64,000 bases of DNA, taken from assembly GCA_021771025.1 (NCBI GenBank), contig JAETPW010000003.1, positions 72,279-136,278 of the forward strand. Reading direction: 5' to 3'. The notes under the pieces are model-generated. The model made no database searches. It saw only the letters and a list, made by a program, of their open reading frames with translations, and was not told the origin of the DNA. Each line of letters starts with the position of its first letter. Position 1 is the first letter of the stretch. This document shows, piece after piece, positions 41,355 through 51,188 of the stretch. The stretch is from Clostridiaceae bacterium. GTDB taxonomy: Bacteria; Bacillota; Clostridia; TANB77; CAG-508. The position numbers and the translations under genes were made by a program.

Positions 41355-41572
41355 TTGAGGAATAAGTCCGCCTGAAAATGGTTCTTTGTTGAGGATGGGG
41401 TTATCTTCATGAATTTAGTCTTCCATAGCAGGGTCGTTTTAAAACCCGATAACAAGCTCCTTGTGAGGGACCTAAGGGTTTTAAAACGACCCTGCTATGG
41501 AAGATTAAATTACTAGACAATAAGATAGCCATACTCCTCACTGGGAAGCGGACTCACACCTCACATCCAAAC
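41355..41572. repeat. Large foldback (MITE-like) element, copy 2
   Basis: Perfect 29-nt arms 41419-41447 / 41476-41504 around loop gataacaagctccttgtgagggacctaa; GAGGAATAAGTCCGC ... GCGGACTCACACCTC ends. Confidence 0.75.
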
Positions 41573-41625
41573 CTCAACCCCCATAATCCACTAACTTTTA
41601 CACAAAACCAAAGGAGGATCTAAAA

Positions 41626-42876
41626 ATGATTTCCATAGCCCAAAAAATACAAAAAGCAGGAGGAACCCTCTACCTAGTAGGAGGAGCAGTCAGAGACGAA
41701 ATAGTAAATAGACCAATTACCGATGAAGACTATTGCATAACAGGTCTAACCCAAGAGCAATTCACTAACCTATTTCCCGGAGCCATCAAACAAGGAAAAA
41801 ACTTTCCTGTATGGCGCTTAGAAGGAAAAGAATTTGCCTTAGCCCGAACCGAACAAAAAACAGGAAAAGGCCATACTCATTTTCATACACAAACAAGCCC
41901 TGAAATTACCATAGAGCAAGATTTAGCCAGAAGAGACTTAAGCATCAATAGCATGGCAAAAGAAGTATTAACCGGAAAAATCATCGATCCCTATAACGGA
42001 AAACAAGACAGTAAACAAAAAATTCTGCGAGCAACAAGTACTCATTTTTCAGAAGATCCACTCCGTGTTTACCGCGTAGCTAGACTAGCAGCAGTACTAG
42101 AATTTACCATAGAACGTCAAACAGAAGCACAAATGAAAAAACTAATCCCAGAACTTAGCACTCTATCAGTAGAACGAATCACCGAAGAATTAAAAAAAGC
42201 CCTAGACACCGATAAACCATCAATCTTCTTTCGCGTACTAGAAAAAATAGGAGCATTGTCCATTCACTTTCCAGAATTACAAAGCTTAATAGGAGCCGAA
42301 CAACCAATAAAATATCATCCTGAAGGAGATGCTTTTAAGCACACCATGATGACTTTAGATGAAGCAGCAAAACTAACCCAAAATCACCCAAACCGAATAG
42401 CCATCCGTTTTAGTAGTTTAGTTCATGATGTAGGAAAAGGACTAACCCCAAAATCTGAATATCCTCACCATTATGGACATGACCAAAAAGGAGTAGCTGT
42501 AGTTGAACAAATGGGAAAACGCCTAAAATTACCTAATAAGTGGATTTCTTGTGGAAAAACAGCGTGCCGAGAACACATGAGAGAAGGCATTTTTCCTGAA
42601 ATGAAACCAGCAACAAAAGTGGATTTCATTGAACGAGTCAATAAAACGCAATTGGGGTTAGAAGGATTAAAAATCGTTGTTTGGGCAGATCAAGCAAATG
42701 GTAGAACCCAAGAAAAAGAACATGATTTTGCTTGTTTAGGTAAACAAATGTTAACCCAAGTAACTGGAAAAAAAATTAAACAAAATCATGAACTATTAAC
42801 AGGGCTTATGATTAAAGAAAAACTAAGAGAAGAAAGAATTAAGTGGATAAAAATTAACTATCCACCCAAAACATAA
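41626..42876 (+). CDS. cca: tRNA nucleotidyltransferase / poly(A) polymerase family with HD domain
   Basis: YLVGGAVRDEIVNR, RRDLSINSMA, HD motif LVHDVGKG. Confidence 0.92.
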   Translation: MISIAQKIQKAGGTLYLVGGAVRDEIVNRPITDEDYCITGLTQEQFTNLFPGAIKQGKNFPVWRLEGKEFALARTEQKTGKGHTHFHTQTSPEITIEQDLARRDLSINSMAKEVLTGKIIDPYNGKQDSKQKILRATSTHFSEDPLRVYRVARLAAVLEFTIERQTEAQMKKLIPELSTLSVERITEELKKALDTDKPSIFFRVLEKIGALSIHFPELQSLIGAEQPIKYHPEGDAFKHTMMTLDEAAKLTQNHPNRIAIRFSSLVHDVGKGLTPKSEYPHHYGHDQKGVAVVEQMGKRLKLPNKWISCGKTACREHMREGIFPEMKPATKVDFIERVNKTQLGLEGLKIVVWADQANGRTQEKEHDFACLGKQMLTQVTGKKIKQNHELLTGLMIKEKLREERIKWIKINYPPKT

Positions 42877-43033
42877 TCACACTAAAAAGAGTCACAAAAC
42901 AAGCAAAAGCAATTAAGCAAATCCCTCCGGATTTGTTTTTTTCTTGGTCAATTTCATATTTAGCGTAGGCAATACTTCTCAGTAAAACATAAATCGCAAA
43001 AACAATAAATAAAATTCGATAAAAAATTTCCAT
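42854..43033 (-). CDS. Small two-TM membrane protein (59 aa), absent from the ORF track
   Basis: MEIFYRILFIVFAIYVLLRSIAYAKYEIDQEKNKSGGICLIAFACFVTLFSVIMFWVDS; RBS gaggtgattag before ATG; overlaps cca 3' end. Confidence 0.55.
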   Translation of the reverse strand: MEIFYRILFIVFAIYVLLRSIAYAKYEIDQEKNKSGGICLIAFACFVTLFSVIMFWVDS

Positions 43034-43048
43034 CTAATCACCTCTTTA

Positions 43049-43139
43049 TACCATTCACAGTCACTAAAATAGTAGAGTAGCTAGAGAGGGGCGATATCGA
43101 CTCGAAAGCGGACTACACTCAAATAGCTGTGAATGGTAA
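43049..43139. repeat. Shorter foldback element related to copies 1 and 2
   Basis: ccattcacag ... ctgtgaatgg ends; reverse complement contains tagtccgctttcgagtc and ctattttagtg, as at the ends of copy 1. Confidence 0.5.
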
Positions 43140-43230
43140 CTTCATTTATTAAAACAATAGAAAATAGTAACATTCTATAAAAATAATTTCCCTTAACCAA
43201 CATTTAATGGCTAGTCAGTAAATACACAAC

Positions 43231-44463
43231 TTAAGTTTCTGTTAATAACGAACCAGACTTAATATTGGTATCTACATGTACATCAAAAAAGCAATTTCGG
43301 TAATTTTCATTCCAATTATAGGTTTCAAAATCCGGCATAGTAAAAAAATTAGTTAAAGCTTTTTTTCCGATACCATTAATATCTGTTCCAAATTCTTTAG
43401 AAGTTTTATACAAATAAGAAGAAAAAGTAGATTCTAAATAACTGCTGCAATAATTGGAAACAGCAGATAAAACATCGCTTTCTAAATATTTTGCACCATT
43501 CTTCATCGAATAAATACGTCCCTTAAAAGAATAATTTACCGTAACATAAGGAGATCCATTTACTAAGTCTACTTTAGTTTTTGTTTCTTTGGCAGGTGTT
43601 AAGTAAAGATCTATATAGGAATTTTCTACATCAGGATTAGGAACAGTAACTAAAAAGCCCTCTACTTCATTACGAGTAGATAAGAAAGAAAGTGTTTCAA
43701 TGGCATTTAATTCCCCAACTAAAGTTCCATTTTTAAAAATGGCTAAACCTATATTCTCAGAACGTGAAGAACCACTAACTGGAGACTCATTTGCCTTAAC
43801 ATTAGCATCTTTCTGACTAACATTAGTCGTATTGGTTTGCAAAGGCTCAGAGTTAATACCTCCTAAGATAGCAAAAGGTTCACAGGTTTCACATAACATA
43901 TCGTTAAAAAAATCACCAATCGTAGCGTTAACGGTATAACCGGTATATTGGCTAGAATTACTAAATACTTCATAATATTTCGTAATTAAAGGTTCCAAAA
44001 TTGGTTTAGAATTTTGAATATAGGCCTTAGCGGTGCATTTGCTAATAACAATATTGGTAGAAGGTCTAATTTGACTATCATTCATGAGTGTATAGATTTC
44101 ATCTTGAATACCTTGTTTTGCTACTTCCTCTGAAAAAACAATTAACTTACAATGGGAAAGGGTTAATTCTTTTCCAATATAGGCATTCATTAGATTAATG
44201 GCAGAAGATAGAGAAGAAGCCTCAATTGTATTAACAATAGAAGGAGCTTTTTCAGTTGTTCCTGTTTCAGAGACAGAAGAAGAATTCGTAAATTGGAAAG
44301 TAACTTGATAGCGATTCGTATCAGAACGATCTACTGCCATAGAAACCAAAATAGCAATATTATCTAAATTTAATGTCTTATAGGAAGCAGAAAACATAGT
44401 AATAAAAACAAACAAGAGAAGAAACACAAAAAATTTTTTGGCTATACTATTCATGAGTAACAC
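43231..44463 (-). CDS. gerAC: Germinant receptor subunit C (Ger(x)C family)
   Basis: N-terminal lipoprotein-like/TM region, LDNIAILVSMAVDRSDTNRYQVTFQF, position after AB. Confidence 0.88.
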   Translation of the reverse strand: MLLMNSIAKKFFVFLLLFVFITMFSASYKTLNLDNIAILVSMAVDRSDTNRYQVTFQFTNSSSVSETGTTEKAPSIVNTIEASSLSSAINLMNAYIGKELTLSHCKLIVFSEEVAKQGIQDEIYTLMNDSQIRPSTNIVISKCTAKAYIQNSKPILEPLITKYYEVFSNSSQYTGYTVNATIGDFFNDMLCETCEPFAILGGINSEPLQTNTTNVSQKDANVKANESPVSGSSRSENIGLAIFKNGTLVGELNAIETLSFLSTRNEVEGFLVTVPNPDVENSYIDLYLTPAKETKTKVDLVNGSPYVTVNYSFKGRIYSMKNGAKYLESDVLSAVSNYCSSYLESTFSSYLYKTSKEFGTDINGIGKKALTNFFTMPDFETYNWNENYRNCFFDVHVDTNIKSGSLLTET

Positions 44464-45550
44464 CCACTTTCTTTCTATTCTTTTTACTGTTGGCTAAAAT
44501 CAAAATCGTAAATGTTAGGACTAAATTAATACCGAGAACTAAATAAGGATATATGCTATCTTCTAAATAACGAGATATAGCATAATTTTTAGGAATCATG
44601 GCAATGGCAAATAGCAGAAGCGGAAAAAGAAACGCTAATGGTTTTAGCTTCTTTAAATTAGTGATTTTTTGAAAAATAGCCATAGAAAAACGATTAGCTA
44701 TACACAAATAGGAACAAATTTCTAACATCCAAACCAATAAAAATAATGATTCTAAACGTTGAAAAAAGGTTCCAAATTCAATATAACGAGCAGCCGAGTA
44801 TAAAGGCAAAACTTCATCAACATTGACAAAGAAGGAGAAAGTAAATAATAGGGTGGAGACACAAAAAATCAGATAAATGGCAGCAACTCCTACAGAAAGC
44901 ATAGATATTTTTTTGAACTTTTGCGGTTCTTTTAAGTAAGGAGGAAGAAAATATAAACACCCAATTCCTCCAAAAGCAGCTAGATTACCTAATCCAACAA
45001 CAAAAGTTTGATAAAGTCCGTCTCCTAAAACTGGTAACATACGCTCTATGAAAAAATTTTTAGCATTACCAAAAAACAATAAAATAATACTCACAAGCAC
45101 GATAGGTAAAATTAATGAAATTGTTTTAACATTAGAACGAAAGGTAAACGTATTGGTAATACAGAGAACAACCACAAACGTTAAGATAATATAGGTTAAA
45201 CTAGTAAAAGGAAAGTAAATAATTTTAATACCCTCGCAAAAATTGCGAAGCAAAAAAGCAGAACTACTAATAAAATAAGCAATAAAAACAAAGCCAACGA
45301 TTTTTTGTAACCAAGGTCCTCCTAAAAACTGGCTAATATCAACAATATCTTGCCCGTGAAATTGGCGGAACAAACGATAAATAACATAGCCAAGTAAAAT
45401 GGCAATAATGCCAACATAAATCATATTAATAATGACCGCTGATTTAGCCGTAGACAATAAGGTTTTAGGAAGAGAAACAATCGTATGAGAAACAATAACG
45501 GTAACCACTAAAATAATAGCTTCTCGAGTGGTAATTTTGGATTGTGGCAT
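44447..45550 (-). CDS. gerAB: Germinant receptor subunit B (spore germination permease)
   Basis: ITTREAIILVVTVIVSHTIVSLP and multiple TM segments typical of GerAB. Confidence 0.9.
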   Translation of the reverse strand: MPQSKITTREAIILVVTVIVSHTIVSLPKTLLSTAKSAVIINMIYVGIIAILLGYVIYRLFRQFHGQDIVDISQFLGGPWLQKIVGFVFIAYFISSSAFLLRNFCEGIKIIYFPFTSLTYIILTFVVVLCITNTFTFRSNVKTISLILPIVLVSIILLFFGNAKNFFIERMLPVLGDGLYQTFVVGLGNLAAFGGIGCLYFLPPYLKEPQKFKKISMLSVGVAAIYLIFCVSTLLFTFSFFVNVDEVLPLYSAARYIEFGTFFQRLESLFLLVWMLEICSYLCIANRFSMAIFQKITNLKKLKPLAFLFPLLLFAIAMIPKNYAISRYLEDSIYPYLVLGINLVLTFTILILANSKKNRKKVGVTHE

Positions 45551-45582
45551 AATAATCTCCTTTCATCATAAAATAACCTAAT

Positions 45583-47286
45583 TTATTTATACTTCCATTT
45601 CATGGCAATTGGTTCTTGGCGCTTTTCTTTTTGTGGATTTAAAAAATTAGCACGATATTCTCTTTTCCAAATGGGAGGAAGAAAATAACTGTGGTGCTTT
45701 GAGTTTTCAAGGGAAGAGGTATTAACCATATACGGAATACCAAAGGAATCGGTGTTGCAAAGCACAGCTAAGTACACAAAAAAGCCTAGAGCGATACCAA
45801 AGAAACCTGACATATACCCTAAAAAGATAAACAAGAAGCGGAAGTAGCGTAGGTGAAAGCCAAAGCTATAATCAGGAATGGCAAAAGAGGCAATTCCAGT
45901 AATAGCAACGATAATAATTAAAATCGGACTAACAATACCAGCACTAACAGCAGCTTGCCCTAATACCAAAGCACCAACAATACCAATGGTAGGACCAATT
46001 GGTGATGGGACCCTTAAACCTGCTTCTCGTATTAATTCAAAAGAAATTTCCATGACTAGCAGTTCGAAAATAATAGGAAAGGGAACACTCTCTCGTGAGG
46101 CTAAAATAGAAAACAGCAATTCTGTTGGTAATACTTCTTGGTGAAAACTAGTAACAGCTATATAAAACCCTGGCAATAATAATGTTAAAAAGACAGCGAG
46201 AAAACGAATTCCTTTTAAAAAGTTAGAAAAAGTAACCTTTAGGTTGCGATCATCTGGTGAACTTAAAAAATCATTAAAAATAGCAGGAACAACAATTGCA
46301 TAAGGAGTACCATTAACCATAAGAACAACTCTTCCATCTAATAAATAACCAACAGCTTTATCAGGACGTTCAGTAGAAAGAGCCTGTGGAACACCTAAAT
46401 CATTTGAATCAGCAATTAGTTGTTCTAATTGACCGGCAGAAAGCATAGAATCAATTTCTAAATTATTTAAACGATAACGAGCTTCAGCTATTAAATCAGT
46501 ATTGGTGATATTTTTCATATAACATAAAGCACATTTTGTTTTAGTAATTTTTCCTATTTCTACATTTTCTATGATTAGATTTTCATTATTAATTACTCGG
46601 CGAATCAATGAAGTATTTGTACGAATACTTTCTACAAAGGCCTCATGAGGGCCTTTAATAACAATCTCATTACTTGGTTTATCTACGCTTCTTTGTTTAA
46701 ACCCTTTTACTTCTATATCGAAAACAATTGGTAAAGTATCTACAAATAAGGCACAATTTCCAGAGTTTACACCAGAAAAAGCCTCTTCAAAATTAGAAAC
46801 TTGATTAACAGTATTTTGAGGAAGAAGGCAATTCATTAAATAAGCCCCTAAATCGAATTTTTTTACTTTACGAACCGTGATATTATTGGTAACAGCTTCC
46901 GAAATAACACGATTTTGTTCTCCTTCAAATAAATTGTTTTGATTTCTCATCATTAAAGGTTGCAAAACAAAATGATCCATTAGTTCAGAATCAATCATTC
47001 CATCAATATAAAGCAAAAAGGCATGATACTGCTTACCACGAGCATTTAAGGTGAATTCACGAACAATAATATCACTATTTATCATCACATTGTAATGAGT
47101 ATTAACATATTCCAAACTAACAGATAAGCTAGGGTAAATAGCGGTTTTGGCTTTAGGAGAATTATTTTCTTGCCTATTACCAGAATAAGGTGATGGAGGG
47201 CGATTACTCTTTTCCAATAACGAAAATTGATATTCATTTGGCGGGGTATAACTAGTTAAGCTATTCCATAGATTTTTGAAACTCAT
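45583..47286 (-). CDS. gerAA: Germinant receptor subunit A
   Basis: GRVVLMVNGTPYAIVVPAIFNDFLSSPDD and C-terminal membrane region typical of GerAA. Confidence 0.93.
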   Translation of the reverse strand: MSFKNLWNSLTSYTPPNEYQFSLLEKSNRPPSPYSGNRQENNSPKAKTAIYPSLSVSLEYVNTHYNVMINSDIIVREFTLNARGKQYHAFLLYIDGMIDSELMDHFVLQPLMMRNQNNLFEGEQNRVISEAVTNNITVRKVKKFDLGAYLMNCLLPQNTVNQVSNFEEAFSGVNSGNCALFVDTLPIVFDIEVKGFKQRSVDKPSNEIVIKGPHEAFVESIRTNTSLIRRVINNENLIIENVEIGKITKTKCALCYMKNITNTDLIAEARYRLNNLEIDSMLSAGQLEQLIADSNDLGVPQALSTERPDKAVGYLLDGRVVLMVNGTPYAIVVPAIFNDFLSSPDDRNLKVTFSNFLKGIRFLAVFLTLLLPGFYIAVTSFHQEVLPTELLFSILASRESVPFPIIFELLVMEISFELIREAGLRVPSPIGPTIGIVGALVLGQAAVSAGIVSPILIIIVAITGIASFAIPDYSFGFHLRYFRFLFIFLGYMSGFFGIALGFFVYLAVLCNTDSFGIPYMVNTSSLENSKHHSYFLPPIWKREYRANFLNPQKEKRQEPIAMKWKYK

Positions 47287-47456
47287 GATTAGTCATCCTT
47301 TCAATTTACATAGACTTTGTACTAGTATTGGTAAAAGTGGAAAAAAATATACGAGAAAGAAAAATTTAAATGAAAAAATTAGAGTAGATTTTCGAGTTCT
47401 ATTATGATATAATAAAAAGGAAGCTGTATAGCAAAAGGAAAAAAAGGAAGAGGAAT

Positions 47457-48590
47457 ATGAAAAGTAAAATAAGTAGTTTTATTATGACGATCATTTCTTT
47501 GTTCATTATTGCCATTTTAATTATCTTTGGCATGATGTTTTGGGAAGATTTTAAAGATACAGAAGTAGGAACGCAAATTCAAAATTTCGTTTCTGATGTT
47601 ACTTCATTAGCAGATGAAAACTCGGTACAAGAAAACATAAAAGAACCACAAATCATTGAAGGAAGTTTAGATGCCCTTGAAAGTAGCAGTTCTCCATCAA
47701 ACACGAATCAGTATTCTGGTGTTAATATCAACCGTCACTTTTATGATCAATTAGAAGAACCAGCAAAAATCATATATCGTGCATTAGAAGCGAATAAAGA
47801 AGAAATCAAAACAGGAACCCATCAAATTAATTTAGGCACAACACTTTCTGATGTGTTAAGTAGTGAAGGTGGGGAAGAAAAACTAGGTTATTACTACCAA
47901 TCTGCCATAGAAAGTTATATTTACGATAATCCAGAGGCATTTTACTTAAACGTGAATAAGATGTATTTAAATATTGAAACAACGACCAAAAGAAATAAAA
48001 CAACCTACAATGTATTTATTAACCAAGGAAAAGAAGCGAATTACTTAGCAGATGGGTATTACAGCAAAACAGACGTTGACCAAGCCATGGGGCAAATCGA
48101 ACAAGCCAAAAACCAAATATTAGCACAAAAGACAGGAAATACATACAAAGATATTAAAATGGTACACGATTATTTAGTAGACCATATTGAATATGACAGT
48201 AGTATTTCAGCAGATGATATTTACAACTTATATGGAGCATTAGTAAGAGGAAAAAGTGTATGTGAAGGGTATGCCAAAGCTTTTAAATACTTAATGGATC
48301 AATTAGATATCCCTTGCGTAATTGTTATTGGAAAAGGAACCAATTCATCAGGAAAAACGGAAAATCATGCTTGGAATTATGTAGAACTAAATCAAACTTG
48401 GTATGCGATAGATTCTACTTGGGATGATCCAGTGATCATTGGCGGAGGAAAAGCAAGTAGTTCTTCTAAGGTGAAATACTTTTTGAAAGGGTCAAGTGAA
48501 TTTAATCGTGATCATGTACCAAATGGGCAATTTACAGAAGGGGGAAAGGTATTTAGTTATCCAGAGTTAAGTGCGCGTAGTTATTCGTAA
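47457..48590 (+). CDS. Membrane-anchored transglutaminase-like domain protein
   Basis: GKSVCEGYAKAFKYLMD, NHAWNYVELNQTWYAIDSTWDDP triad. Confidence 0.9.
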   Translation: MKSKISSFIMTIISLFIIAILIIFGMMFWEDFKDTEVGTQIQNFVSDVTSLADENSVQENIKEPQIIEGSLDALESSSSPSNTNQYSGVNINRHFYDQLEEPAKIIYRALEANKEEIKTGTHQINLGTTLSDVLSSEGGEEKLGYYYQSAIESYIYDNPEAFYLNVNKMYLNIETTTKRNKTTYNVFINQGKEANYLADGYYSKTDVDQAMGQIEQAKNQILAQKTGNTYKDIKMVHDYLVDHIEYDSSISADDIYNLYGALVRGKSVCEGYAKAFKYLMDQLDIPCVIVIGKGTNSSGKTENHAWNYVELNQTWYAIDSTWDDPVIIGGGKASSSSKVKYFLKGSSEFNRDHVPNGQFTEGGKVFSYPELSARSYS

Positions 48591-48595
48591 GGCAA

Positions 48596-48670
48596 TGTCC
48601 AATTGGGGACGGGTACAAATTGGACACTTTTCTTTGTCCTTTTTGGGGACGTTTCTTAAAAGGACATTTT
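48596..48670. repeat. Intergenic repeat family A
   Basis: gtccaattggggacgggtacaaattggacac...tcctttttggggacgtttcttaaaaggaca. Confidence 0.75.
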
Positions 48671-48841
48671 TTACTGAATATGAGGGATTGTTAGGAAATG
48701 GATTTTGTTTTAAACAGAGTCCGTTCTTTTTTTATGGTTCAGAGCTACTTTAGTACCAATAACTTAAGTAGTAACATTTTTTTATTTATGGTTGTAAAAA
48801 AAATGTTTTTTTATTATACTTGATATAGTAGGGAGGAATGG

Positions 48842-49778
48842 TTGATGAAAAAAGAAAGAAAGGTAGCAATTAAACTCCTGTTATTTACGATAGGAATACT
48901 TTTTATCGTAATCGTTAGTTTGATAACAATTTATCTGATTCATATTCAAAAATCGAAATTATTCAGTAGTAATCAGGTGGAAGGCATTAATACAAAAGAT
49001 GTACAGCAAGAAAATAAAATAGCGCAAGATAAAGCAAATTCATCAACTACTAATAAGATAGAAAATGTGAATCCAGAATCATCATCAATACGAGCTGTCA
49101 TTGTGCAAGTAAATGAAAATAATTTAATGGTAATGCCAATAGAAACAGATATTTCATTGGCACTAGCCAGTTTTGCGGAAGAAGGAAATATTGGCTTCAA
49201 ACAAGGACAAGAAGTTTTGATTTATCATGATGGTTTTATCGATTGTACTTATCCAGCTGGTATTTCTCATGTGAGTAAAATCGAAATTGTCAAAGAGAAA
49301 AGTTCTGTAACCATACCAGATAAACTGTTAAAGTCGATGAGTCTTGTTAGTGTATCAGTAGAAAAGATGACAAATACAAGTTTAACCATTACTATTATGG
49401 ATAAAAATGAGAAACCTTATCATTATCCTGATCACTATAAAATAAGAAAGAAAGTAAAAAATAAAGATTATACAGGTAAAGGAAAAAAGGTAGGAGAGGA
49501 TACCGAAACCACTATTTCAGGATTTACGCGGTACAGGGGTAGAATATATTTATGAAGAGATAAAAAATTCAAATGAAAGGAAAATACAAACAACAACCAA
49601 TCCCGAAACAAAAGAAACAAAGCAGGATATGGATTGGACAAATGAATATGGCGAATTAAAAAGTGGAGAATATGTAATTGAACTATTAGGGGAAGAATTA
49701 AACATAAGCATAAAGTTTGCTATTGAGACTAATGGAGAAGTGGTTCAAGATAAATTAGAGATAACGAAACAATCGTGA
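48842..49778 (+). pseudogene. Hypothetical membrane-anchored protein, frameshifted near 49515
   Basis: ORF to 49555, then +1 frame continues DLRGTGVEYIYEEIKNSNERKIQTTTNPETKETKQDMDWTNEYGELKSGEYVIELLGEEL...ITKQS*. Confidence 0.6.
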
Positions 49779-49892
49779 AAATAAGACTACAAAGTGAAGG
49801 AAAAGTAGTTTTTAAAATCATTGAATTATGTTAATAGATATGATATACTATAGCAAAAGCCGGGAGACAAAGTAGGAAGGAGGGTATAGATA

Positions 49893-50108
49893 ATGTATCC
49901 GGAAGAGGAAAAATATTTCCAATTAATAGCTAAGGCGGAGAGAGAAGAAGTAAAAAATAGGTTCCGTACTTTATCAAGGAAACCCGGGATGCTGGCTATT
50001 CCATTATATTGGGGTAGTTGTAAAAGATCGACCAACTATTTTTTAAAGCCAAAAGAGAAGAAACCGGATATTGGTTTCTTTTCTTTTGCACTACTCTACA
50101 ATAGATAA
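49893..50108 (+). CDS. Possible small protein, status uncertain
   Basis: Good RBS ggaaggagggtatagata before ATG, but the 3' part overlaps a strong hairpin (50051-50087). Confidence 0.3.
   Translation: MYPEEEKYFQLIAKAEREEVKNRFRTLSRKPGMLAIPLYWGSCKRSTNYFLKPKEKKPDIGFFSFALLYNR
50051..50087 (+). terminator. Hairpin resembling a terminator
   Basis: aaaagagaagaaacc ggatatt ggtttcttttctttt. Confidence 0.6.
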
Positions 50109-50199
50109 GGCTTGAATGATAATCCAGTAACTCAACCAAAGAAAACAAAAGCAAAACAGTTGCTATTTTACAAAATTTATAGTAAAATAAACAAAGAAA

Positions 50200-50240
50200 A
50201 AATGTCCATTTTGTACCCGTCCCCAATTGGACAGAGGACA
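50200..50240. repeat. Intergenic repeat family A (half unit)
   Basis: atgtccattttgtacccgtccccaattggacagaggaca. Confidence 0.6.
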
Positions 50241-50260
50241 AACAAGAAAGAGGAGAAAAC

Positions 50261-51133
50261 ATGGTCACACTAAAAGATTTTTTCGGAAATAAAATAGAAG
50301 TATATGCCTTTGTTGGACCATCAGGAACAGGGAAAAGTTACCGTGCACAAATGGTGGCCAGTGAAAAAGGAATTAATTATATCATAGATGATGGATTACT
50401 CATCCGCGAAAATGGAGTAATTGCAGGAGAGTCAGCTAAAAAAGCACCGACAAAAGTGGAAACGGTAAAAAAGGCGTTATTTTATAATGAAGCAGAAAGA
50501 CAAGAAATCATCAAAGCCTTTCGTAAATATCGCCCTGATAAAATTTTGTTGTTAGGAACATCAGATAAAATGGTTGCCAAAATTGCTGAAAATTTAGGAT
50601 TACCACCAATTACCGAAACAGTATATATCACTGATGTAGCTACTAAACAAGAAATGGAAACAGCAAGAAGAATACGTATAACTGAAGGAAAACATGTCAT
50701 TCCTGTACCCACTTTTGAAATCAAAAAAGATTTTTCAGGGTATTTGCTTGATCCATTACAAATTTTCAAATCAAAAGGAAAAGGTCAAAAACCATACATT
50801 TCAGAAAAATCCATTATTCGCCCTACATTTAGCTATATGGGGAAATTCACGATATCTGATACCGTGTTTCGCCAAATTTTAGAATTCTTAGCCCAAAAGA
50901 TAGAGGGAATTTATAAAGTACAAAAAACGCGTGTAGAAAATTATGGCGAAGGAGTAGGTCTTTACATGGAAGTCACCGTTGTGTATGGATCAAATGTAGT
51001 CAAAGAAATTAAAAACTTTAAAGAAAAAGCCAAAAAAGAAATAGAAAAACTAACAGCCATGAATGTAGTAAGTTTAGAAGTAGTCGCGAAAAATATTTAT
51101 GTGCCAGAAAAACAAGAAGAAGTTAAATCGTAA
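50261..51133 (+). CDS. P-loop ATPase-like protein with C-terminal Asp23/Gls24-like domain
   Basis: FVGPSGTGKSYRA Walker A; C-terminal FTISDTVFRQILEFLAQKIEGIYKV...GLYMEVTVVYGSNVVKEIKNFKEKAKKEIEKLTAMNVVSLEVVAKNIY. Confidence 0.75.
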   Translation: MVTLKDFFGNKIEVYAFVGPSGTGKSYRAQMVASEKGINYIIDDGLLIRENGVIAGESAKKAPTKVETVKKALFYNEAERQEIIKAFRKYRPDKILLLGTSDKMVAKIAENLGLPPITETVYITDVATKQEMETARRIRITEGKHVIPVPTFEIKKDFSGYLLDPLQIFKSKGKGQKPYISEKSIIRPTFSYMGKFTISDTVFRQILEFLAQKIEGIYKVQKTRVENYGEGVGLYMEVTVVYGSNVVKEIKNFKEKAKKEIEKLTAMNVVSLEVVAKNIYVPEKQEEVKS

Positions 51134-51188
51134 GAACCAGCATAATACTAGTAAATTAGCCAAAAAACAAAATAGGGGGAAAAGAAAG

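Noticed and set aside
48571-48753. 60-aa plus-strand ORF after the transglutaminase-like gene
   Set aside because: Overlaps the end of that gene and a family A repeat; no RBS or conserved sequence.
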